Source: Phycisphaerales bacterium (GTDB lineage Bacteria; Planctomycetota; Phycisphaerae; Tepidisphaerales; Tepidisphaeraceae). Taken from it: a stretch of 5,542 bases of DNA. Shown piece after piece: positions 1-4,675 of the stretch (position 1 is the stretch's first letter; every line of letters begins with the position of its first letter). The stretch spans positions 1-5,542 of the forward strand of contig JAQGHJ010000799.1 of the NCBI GenBank assembly GCA_028288905.1, given 5' to 3'. Made by a program: the position numbers and the translations under genes. The notes beneath the pieces were generated by a model. It worked only from the letters and a program-made list of their open reading frames with translations. It had not been told where the DNA came from and did no database searches.

Positions 1-286
1 TCGTGGCCGCGACGTCATCGAGGTCTTGGTCGGGGCCGCAGCAGATAACGTTCTCGGTCATGACCTCGCCGACGAGGATCTCCCGGGGTCCGCGGTCGGC
101 CGCCACGACCCGCTTGAGCACGTCGCGCTCGGTGAAGATCCCGAGGATCTGCCCGCCGTCTGTGACGACGAGCCCCCCGACCTTGTTCCGGTTCATCTTG
201 TCGACCGCCTCCATCACGGTGGCCCCGGGGGGGATGGTCAGCACGTTCGAACCCTTCTCGCGGAGGACGTCTCGCACCAGGGGCAT
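1..286 (-). CDS. CBS-domain protein, 3' part cut off by window edge
   Basis: The reading frame from the ATG at 286 stays open to the window edge and gives the first 95 residues. Residues about 4-62 form one complete CBS motif, with the typical GATVMEAVDKM helix and the strand-turn-helix ending GIFTERDVLKRV (about 49-60). A second CBS motif starts at VGEVMTENV (72-80) and is then cut. CBS pairs generally bind adenine nucleotides and act as energy sensors, either alone or attached to an enzyme or channel. Here no other domain precedes the pair, so a small stand-alone CBS protein of roughly 140-150 residues is likely, but a C-terminal partner domain cannot be excluded. The start was chosen because AAGGAG (292-297 on the minus strand) lies 5 bases upstream. 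The frame is also open for 61 more codons up to an ATG at 469, but that stretch has low-complexity, non-domain composition. The gene is divergent from der. Confidence 0.85.
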   Translation of the reverse strand, partial: MPLVRDVLREKGSNVLTIPPGATVMEAVDKMNRNKVGGLVVTDGGQILGIFTERDVLKRVVAADRGPREILVGEVMTENVICCGPDQDLDDVAAT

Positions 287-291
287 AGCGA

Positions 292-297
292 CTCCTT
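292..297 (-). promoter_or_regulatory. Ribosome binding site of the CBS-domain gene
   Basis: On the minus strand the bases read AAGGAG, 5 bases before the ATG at 286. This is the best Shine-Dalgarno match in the window, and it decides the start in favour of 286 over the in-frame ATG at 469. Confidence 0.7.
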
Positions 298-436
298 TCG
301 GGGAGCGGATCGCGGTTCGGATGGTTCGGCAGGCCGCGGCGGACGTGAGGTGGCCGGCGGCCGACGACGCCCAGACGGGTGCCGACCGCGGCGCGGACGG
401 TCCGTTTCGACCGCCGCCGCCTTGGCCGGCGACCGC

Positions 437-466
437 AGTATGCGCCGCGTCCACGCCGGAGTTCAA
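437..466 (-). promoter_or_regulatory. Candidate sigma-70-type promoter for the CBS gene
   Basis: On the minus strand, TTGAAC (461-466) and CATACT (437-442) are separated by 18 bases. Each matches the -35 and -10 consensus at 4 of 6 positions. Initiation would fall near 430, leaving a leader of about 145 bases before the ATG at 286. Support is only motif similarity plus position at the edge of the sole AT-rich island. Confidence 0.3.
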
Positions 467-492
467 CATTGTGAAAAAAGGAACTTTCTAAT
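463..492 (+). promoter_or_regulatory. Candidate upstream promoter for der
   Basis: TCTAAT (487-492) matches the -10 consensus at 5 of 6 positions. TCAACA (463-468) matches the -35 consensus at 4 of 6, with an 18-base spacer. Transcription would start near 499 and give der a leader of about 180 bases that includes the 603-640 hairpin. The -35 box would overlap that of the minus-strand candidate, making a back-to-back divergent promoter. It is a motif match only. Confidence 0.25.
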
Positions 493-602
493 CCGTTCCG
501 CCCACGGCTGCCTACGCGGGGCGCGTCGTTCCCAACCCGTAGTCCCGCGCCCGCCCGCAGAACTTCCGACCGCAGGCCGAAAGCCGGCCGCGCCGCACCC
601 CC

Positions 603-640
603 GGCCGGCGGCCCGCGGCGGAGGCAATCGGCCGCCGGCC
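603..640. repeat. GC-rich hairpin upstream of der
   Basis: GGCCGGCGGC at 603-612 is the exact reverse complement of GCCGCCGGCC at 631-640, giving a 10-bp all-GC stem around an 18-base loop. No T-run follows on either strand, so it is not a standard intrinsic terminator. It could be structure in a der leader, or chance in such GC-rich DNA. Confidence 0.35.
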
Positions 641-664
641 CGACCCGTTCCCGCCCGATCCTCG

Positions 665-670
665 TATACT
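665..670 (+). promoter_or_regulatory. TATACT box close to the der start, possible -10 element
   Basis: TATACT matches the -10 consensus at 5 of 6 positions and ends 11 bases before the der ATG. If used, it would start transcription within a few bases of the ATG and give a leaderless or near-leaderless mRNA, consistent with the absence of a Shine-Dalgarno site. The best -35 candidate (CCGACC, 640-645) is poor. Confidence 0.3.
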
Positions 671-681
671 CGGCCACCATC

Positions 682-2361
682 ATGACCCGCCTCCCCGTCG
701 TCGCCATCGTCGGCCGCCCGAATGTCGGCAAATCCAGCCTCCTGAACGCCCTGTCCGGCAAGACGATCAGCATCGTCCAGGACATGCCCGGCGTGACCCG
801 CGACCGCATCACCACGCCGATCAAGATCGGCGAGAAGTACGTCGAGTTGGTCGACACCGGCGGGTACGGGTTCGTCGACGCCGACGACCTCACGGACCAC
901 ATCCGCGAGCAGGTCGAGCAGGCGATGGTGCGGGCGGACCTCGTGCTGTTCCTCGTCGACACCCAGGCCGGCCCGACCCCGGCCGACCAGGGCATCGCCA
1001 AACTGCTCCGCGAGGCCGAGATCAAAACGATTCTGGTCGCGAACAAGACCGACGGCGAGAAGGCCGACGCCGGCCTGGCCGACTTCGCCCGGCTCGGGCT
1101 CGGCACCCCGCTCGGCATCTCGGCCACGAACAAGCGGAACCTCGACGAGCTGTTCGCCCAGATCGAGGCGAATGTCGACCTGGCCGACGCCCCGACCGAC
1201 ATCCCCGCCCCGACGCTGATGGTCGCGATCGTCGGCAAGCGGAACGCCGGCAAGAGCACGCTCGTGAACTCGATCGCCGAGATCTACGAGGGCGTCGGCG
1301 ACCGGGTGATCGTCAGCGAGGTCCCCGGCACGACCCGCGACAGCATCGACGTCCGGTTCGAGAAGGACGGCAAGGCGCTGACCGTGATCGACACGGCCGG
1401 CGTCCGCAAGAAGCGGCTGATGGTCACCGACGACCTCCAGTTCTACAGCTTCCACCGGGCCGAGCGGAGCATCCGGCGGGCGGACGTGACGATGATGCTG
1501 ATCGACGCGACCGAGCGGATCAGCGACCCGGACCGCAAGCTCGCCGGGTACATCGCCGACCAGCACAAGCCGGTGCTGCTGGTCATCAACAAGTGGGACT
1601 TGGCACGGGAGCTCTTGGTCGACCAAGCCAAGTCGACCGGGCACCGGGTGGACGACACCACCTTGATGGAGCAGTACAAGGCGTACCTCGACAAGGAGCT
1701 GCGGCACCTGGACTACGCCCCGGTCGTGTTCGTGACGGCCAAGGAGGGGAAGAACGTGCAGGCCGCGATCGACGTGTGCCAGCACCTGAACAACCAGGCG
1801 AACGTGCGGGTGTCGACGAGCAAGCTGAACGCGGCCGTGCGGGAAATCATGACCGAGCGGGGGCCGAGTACGAAGTACGGGAAAAAGATCCGGGTGTACT
1901 ACGTGACGCAGACGAACGTCGCCCCGCCGCAGATCGTGATGTTCGTGAACAACCCGGAGTTCCTGACGCCGACGTACGAGCGGTACATGATCAACCGGCT
2001 GCGGGAGATGCTGCCGTTCCCCGAGGTGCCGATCCGGCTGTTCACCAAGGCCCGGACGCGGGAGGACTACGCGGCCACGAACGGCCCGGCCGGCCCGAAA
2101 GCGAAGGGCGGCAAGGCCGGGACGCGAGGCGGATCCAAGCCCAGCGCGACGCCCAAGAACATCCCGGGCCGCCCGCGCGTGGCAGCCGCGGAGGAGGAGG
2201 CGACGTACGACCAGGGCCTCGGCGAGCGGCGGACCGACCGCCGCCCGAAGGTGTCGGCCGGCACCCGCAACCCGAACCGCGCCGCCGTCGCCAAGGGCCG
2301 CCGGGCGAAGACCGCCGGGGTGAAGAAGGTGAAGGTTCGCCGGAAGCGGGAAGGGGCGTGA
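682..2361 (+). CDS. der: Ribosome biogenesis GTPase Der (EngA), with long basic C-terminal tail
   Basis: Der is an essential double-GTPase needed for late assembly of the 50S ribosomal subunit in the cytoplasm. G domain 1 shows the P-loop GRPNVGKS (11-18), PGVTRD (36-41), DTGG (58-61), NKTD (121-124) and SATN (147-150). G domain 2 shows the P-loop GKRNAGKS (185-192), PGTTRD (215-220), DTAG (237-240), NKWD (303-306) and TAKEG (352-356). A KH-like domain follows at about 372-455. Two consecutive G domains plus this KH-like domain are diagnostic of Der. At 559 residues it is longer than typical family members (about 430-490). The surplus is a tail after about residue 457, rich in Lys, Arg, Gly and Pro and ending in a KKVKVRRKR cluster, probably disordered and RNA-binding. 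The second P-loop deviates from the usual GRPNVGKS but keeps the essential GxxxxGKS. No Shine-Dalgarno precedes the ATG at 682, which was chosen because the first G domain begins immediately after it. The gene is apparently monocistronic and convergent with aroDE. Confidence 0.96.
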   Translation: MTRLPVVAIVGRPNVGKSSLLNALSGKTISIVQDMPGVTRDRITTPIKIGEKYVELVDTGGYGFVDADDLTDHIREQVEQAMVRADLVLFLVDTQAGPTPADQGIAKLLREAEIKTILVANKTDGEKADAGLADFARLGLGTPLGISATNKRNLDELFAQIEANVDLADAPTDIPAPTLMVAIVGKRNAGKSTLVNSIAEIYEGVGDRVIVSEVPGTTRDSIDVRFEKDGKALTVIDTAGVRKKRLMVTDDLQFYSFHRAERSIRRADVTMMLIDATERISDPDRKLAGYIADQHKPVLLVINKWDLARELLVDQAKSTGHRVDDTTLMEQYKAYLDKELRHLDYAPVVFVTAKEGKNVQAAIDVCQHLNNQANVRVSTSKLNAAVREIMTERGPSTKYGKKIRVYYVTQTNVAPPQIVMFVNNPEFLTPTYERYMINRLREMLPFPEVPIRLFTKARTREDYAATNGPAGPKAKGGKAGTRGGSKPSATPKNIPGRPRVAAAEEEATYDQGLGERRTDRRPKVSAGTRNPNRAAVAKGRRAKTAGVKKVKVRRKREGA

Positions 2362-2408
2362 GGGCCGGACAGGCAACGGGCTACCCGCCCGGCCGCCGCT
2401 CCCCCGTG

Positions 2409-2429
2409 GCACGGGTTTCTAACCCGTGC
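2409..2429. repeat. REP-like palindrome, left copy
   Basis: A 9-bp perfect stem, GCACGGGTT paired with AACCCGTGC, surrounds the loop TCT. It lacks a downstream T-run, so it is not a typical rho-independent terminator for der. It is the unit repeated inverted at 2537-2557. Confidence 0.75.
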
Positions 2430-2444
2430 GGCGTGTACCCACGC

Positions 2445-2478
2445 CGGGCGGACGGTACTCCGCCCGAACAAACTGTTC
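2445..2478. repeat. Two adjacent hairpins in the centre of the element
   Basis: CGGGCGGA (2445-2452) pairs perfectly with TCCGCCCG (2459-2466) around a 6-base loop. GAACA (2466-2470) pairs with TGTTC (2474-2478) around AAC. Together with the arm palindromes, most of the left two-thirds of the element can fold locally, and a transcript would be highly structured. Confidence 0.5.
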
Positions 2479-2536
2479 ATGTCGCTGCGCTCAGGCTGGC
2501 CGGGCCGGGGTCGGCCGGGTGCGTGAGTACACGCAC

Positions 2537-2557
2537 GCACGGGTTAGAAACCCGTGC
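2537..2557. repeat. REP-like palindrome, right copy
   Basis: This is the inverted copy of the palindrome at 2409-2429, with the same 9-bp stem and loop AGA. It lies 34 bases beyond the aroDE stop, where it could stabilise the 3' end of the aroDE transcript, as REP hairpins can do in other bacteria. Confidence 0.75.
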
Positions 2558-2590
2558 CACGGGGGAGCGGCGTGCGGCCGGTGCCGGCCA

Positions 2591-4201
2591 TCAGTTCGCC
2601 ACCAGCCGCGACTCGACCACCCGCCGCATCACGTCCGCCGGGGCCGGCCGGCCGGTCCACGCCTCGAACTGGGCGGCCGCTTGGCGGACGAACATCTCGA
2701 CGCCGGTGATCGTCTTCGCCCCGGCCGCCTCGGCCTGCTCGATGAGCTTCGTTCGCACCGGGTTGTAGACCGCGTCGAACACGACGTGGTCCGGCGTCAG
2801 GGCGGGAGCCCGGTCACCGAACGGGCTTTCGCCCGCGTTCGGCGTCATCCCGATGCTCGTCGTGTTCACGTAGATGTGACAGCAGGAGTCGCACAGCTTG
2901 GCCAGGTCGGCCGCAACGACCTTCCCGCCCGGTGTCCCACCCTTCGCGTCCGCCGACGGCAGCCCGTTGAACTCAGCCGCCAGCGCGTTGGCCCGGTCGC
3001 GGGTGCGGTTGTAGACGACGACGGTCGCCCCGCACGCCGCGAACGCCGCAACGGCCGTCCGCCCCGTCCCGCCGGCCCCGATGACGGCGACGCGGTAGCC
3101 CTTCAGGCCCGACCGGTCCATGCCCAGCTTCGCCGTCACGCTGTCGAGGATCGCGGCGTAGTCCGTACTGGTCCCTGACAGCGCCACCGCCGCCGCATCT
3201 CCGCCTAGCCGCCCCATCACAATCGTGTTCACCGCCCCGATCCGCTCGGCCAGCGGGTCGATCGTCCCACCCTTCTCCTTCAAGTACCGGAGCGCGTTCT
3301 CCTTGTGCGGGATCGTGACCGACAACCCCGCCAGATCCAGTCCGTCGGCCGCCAGGAACGTTTCCATGAACGCCTTGAACGACTCGTACCCCGGCTCGAC
3401 CAGCAGCGGGACATACACGCCGTCGAACCCGGTCGCATCGAACGCGGCGTTGTGGATCGCCGGCGACATCGAGTGCCCGACTGGCGACCCGACCACGCCG
3501 TACACCTTGGTCGCCGGCGTGACCGCGTCCCACCGGTACAGCCGCTTCATGTCGGCCACCGACACTTGCCCCGGGGCCGTTCCGCCCCCGGCGTCGAGAG
3601 CGGCGAACGTCAGGAACGCCCCGAACTTCTTCGCCAGCACCCGTGAGATCAGCCCGGCCTCGCCCATGCACAGCGCGATCGTCGGCTTGGCCCGCTGGCG
3701 GAGCAGTTCGAACGCCTCCAGGTTGTCGCGGACCGTGCGGGCGGTCCAGACGATCTTGGCAACGTCGGCGGGGGAGCGGACGAGGTCCGCGAACAGGCTC
3801 ATTAGCCGGGCCGGGCGGGTGTGGAAGTCGTGAGAGCTGAGGATCAGGCCGGGGCGTTGGTGGCGGTCGAACTCGGCCAACAAATCAGCGACAGTCGCGG
3901 CGTTCTGCTGGTAGGCGGCCAGCTCGAGGTCGATGTACGCCGGCGACTCGTCCGCCATCATCGAGACGGCCTGCAGACGATCGACCTCCGGCAGCGCGCA
4001 CCGCCCGCCCTCCCACGTCGGCCGGCAGGTGACGACGCACGGCAGGGTGGCCGCCCTCAGGATGCGGCCGACCGCGTCGGCGTCCGGCAGGTCGTCCACC
4101 CGGAGTTCGACAAGGTCCGCCCCCGCCTCCGCCGCCCGCGCGATGTCGCTCCGGGCCTGGGCCTCGTCCCGGACGAAGATCGCGACGCACAGGTAGGTCA
4201 T
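2591..4201 (-). CDS. aroDE: Bifunctional 3-dehydroquinate dehydratase (type I) / shikimate dehydrogenase
   Basis: This 536-residue cytoplasmic fusion carries out steps three and four of the shikimate pathway: 3-dehydroquinate to 3-dehydroshikimate, then NADPH reduction to shikimate. The AroD half (about 1-225) has VELR (31-34), TCRPTWEGG (58-66), the catalytic His in SSHDF (H124), the Schiff-base Lys in VAKIVW (K149), SRV (186-188) and TAPGQ (208-212). The AroE half (about 231-536) has the substrate motif GSPVGHSMSPAIHN (238-251), VTIPHKE with catalytic K300, GAVNT (322-326), GTSTD with catalytic D347, the nucleotide loop GAGGTG (375-380), the NADP-selective NRT (398-400), and the C-terminal Q507 region ending FEAWTG. 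GTSTD has Ser where most AroE proteins have Asn. The ATG at 4201 was chosen because the conserved AroD strand begins at once (MTYLCVAI). An in-frame ATG at 4249 would add 16 residues and overlap the upstream stop as TGATG, so it remains a real alternative. Neither start has a clear ribosome binding site. Confidence 0.95.
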   Translation of the reverse strand: MTYLCVAIFVRDEAQARSDIARAAEAGADLVELRVDDLPDADAVGRILRAATLPCVVTCRPTWEGGRCALPEVDRLQAVSMMADESPAYIDLELAAYQQNAATVADLLAEFDRHQRPGLILSSHDFHTRPARLMSLFADLVRSPADVAKIVWTARTVRDNLEAFELLRQRAKPTIALCMGEAGLISRVLAKKFGAFLTFAALDAGGGTAPGQVSVADMKRLYRWDAVTPATKVYGVVGSPVGHSMSPAIHNAAFDATGFDGVYVPLLVEPGYESFKAFMETFLAADGLDLAGLSVTIPHKENALRYLKEKGGTIDPLAERIGAVNTIVMGRLGGDAAAVALSGTSTDYAAILDSVTAKLGMDRSGLKGYRVAVIGAGGTGRTAVAAFAACGATVVVYNRTRDRANALAAEFNGLPSADAKGGTPGGKVVAADLAKLCDSCCHIYVNTTSIGMTPNAGESPFGDRAPALTPDHVVFDAVYNPVRTKLIEQAEAAGAKTITGVEMFVRQAAAQFEAWTGRPAPADVMRRVVESRLVAN

Positions 4202-4248
4202 GACGGATCGTAGGGTCTGGGTCGGCCGGCGCGATGCCGGGCTCCACA

Positions 4249-4656
4249 TCAGAGGGTGGCAAGGGACGCCAATGCACCGGCTTGGTCGGCGCGGCGGACG
4301 ATGAACGCCGCCACCCCGACCACTTCGCCAGCGCTCGTGCGGGCGAGCTTGACGAGGCAGTATTGAGGTTCGGGGTGCGCCGGCGATGTGGGCACCACCT
4401 CAAAAGCGCCGTCCCGCTTTTGCTCGACGCAGGGGGTGATGAGGTCGCGGAACGAGTTGATTGCCGCCCGGCGGACGGCTTCGTCAGAGTCGTCCGGTCG
4501 GACGTGGTCCAAGAGGTACAACGGGTCGTTCGACGCGTCCGGCACGTACCAGAAGACAGCCAGTTCGGTCGCGCCCAGGTCGACCGCGACTCTGGTCAAC
4601 CGGCCCCGATGCTTTCGAACGTCGTCGAACTTCAAGGACGTTCCCCTAGGGTCCAC
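4249..4656 (-). CDS. Unrecognised small protein between dapA and aroDE
   Basis: I do not recognise a family for this protein of up to 135 residues. It has no signal peptide, membrane segment or evident catalytic motif, and looks like a soluble mixed alpha/beta domain. Likely strands are LTRVAVDL (20-27) and ELAVFWYVP (31-39), then a helix around 57-74, and strands QYCLVKLAR (98-106) and EVVGVAAFIVR (111-121). The alternation faintly recalls a GAF-like or small sensor fold, but this is not enough for a call. The outermost start is a GTG at 4656, 19 bases after the dapA stop. A TTG at 4635 (MKFDDVRKH) has AGGGGA six bases upstream and may be the true start. The stop TGA at 4251-4249 shares its A with an ATG that could begin aroDE. 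Same strand, tight spacing and protein-like composition support a real gene in the dapA-aroDE operon. Confidence 0.7.
   Translation of the reverse strand: MDPRGTSLKFDDVRKHRGRLTRVAVDLGATELAVFWYVPDASNDPLYLLDHVRPDDSDEAVRRAAINSFRDLITPCVEQKRDGAFEVVPTSPAHPEPQYCLVKLARTSAGEVVGVAAFIVRRADQAGALASLATL
4642..4647 (-). promoter_or_regulatory. Possible ribosome binding site for a TTG start of the small gene
   Basis: The minus strand reads AGGGGA, six bases before the in-frame TTG at 4635. The GTG at 4656 has nothing comparable upstream. This favours a 128-residue product starting at 4635, though it lies inside the longer reading frame. Confidence 0.35.
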
Positions 4657-4675
4657 GTCCGCCGGAGCGGACGTC

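Larger units (their letters stand above)
287..681. other. Divergent intergenic region between the CBS gene and der
   Basis: This 395-base stretch has no convincing gene. The open frames crossing it are GC-driven and show no domain-like composition. It holds the CBS ribosome binding site (292-297), one AT-rich island at about 461-492 in otherwise very GC-rich DNA, a 10-bp hairpin at 603-640, and a TATACT box at 665-670. It must contain the promoters of both flanking genes, because they point away from each other. Confidence 0.6.
2394..2572. repeat. REPIN-like inverted-repeat element between der and aroDE
   Basis: Bases 2394-2430 are the exact reverse complement of 2536-2572 (37 bp). With one single-base gap and one mismatch the match extends to 2444 and 2521, giving arms of about 51 bases around a 76-base centre. 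Each arm contains its own palindrome: a 9-bp stem, GCACGGGTT/AACCCGTGC, with a 3-base loop (2409-2417/2421-2429 and 2537-2545/2549-2557). GTGG sits at the 5' side of each palindrome as read inward (2406-2409, and 2557-2560 on the other strand). This resembles the GTRG head of REP sequences mobilised by RAYT (REP-associated tyrosine) transposases. Two inverted REPs around a spacer is the REPIN arrangement. No transposase is encoded here and no target-site duplication is visible. It could also serve as a bidirectional transcription barrier between the convergent genes. Confidence 0.7.

Noticed and set aside
287..469. In-frame upstream extension of the CBS gene to an ATG at 469 (61 extra codons)
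   Set aside because: The extension is Gly/Ala/Ser/Arg-rich without domain character and overlaps the promoter-like island. The ATG at 286 has an AAGGAG site at ideal spacing and directly precedes the CBS fold.
15..1259. Long minus-strand open frame of about 414 codons crossing the intergenic region and the first part of der
   Set aside because: It runs antisense through the unmistakable Der G domains and its product is low-complexity Arg/Pro/Ser. It is a byproduct of GC-rich third positions.
463..2412. Long minus-strand open frame of about 649 codons antisense to der
   Set aside because: The product is repetitive Val/Gly/Arg/Asp sequence typical of the reverse complement of GC-rich coding DNA, with no domain.
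2409..2429. Intrinsic (rho-independent) terminator for der
   Set aside because: The stem is good but no T-run follows, and an inverted copy lies 107 bases on, so a REP-type repeat explains it better.
2394..2572. Classical insertion sequence or CRISPR array
   Set aside because: It encodes no transposase and has only two inverted units, with no direct repeats, no regularly spaced spacers and no visible target-site duplication.
2426..3178. Plus-strand open frames opposite aroDE
   Set aside because: They are antisense to strongly conserved AroE motifs and have Arg/Pro-rich composition. They are shadows.
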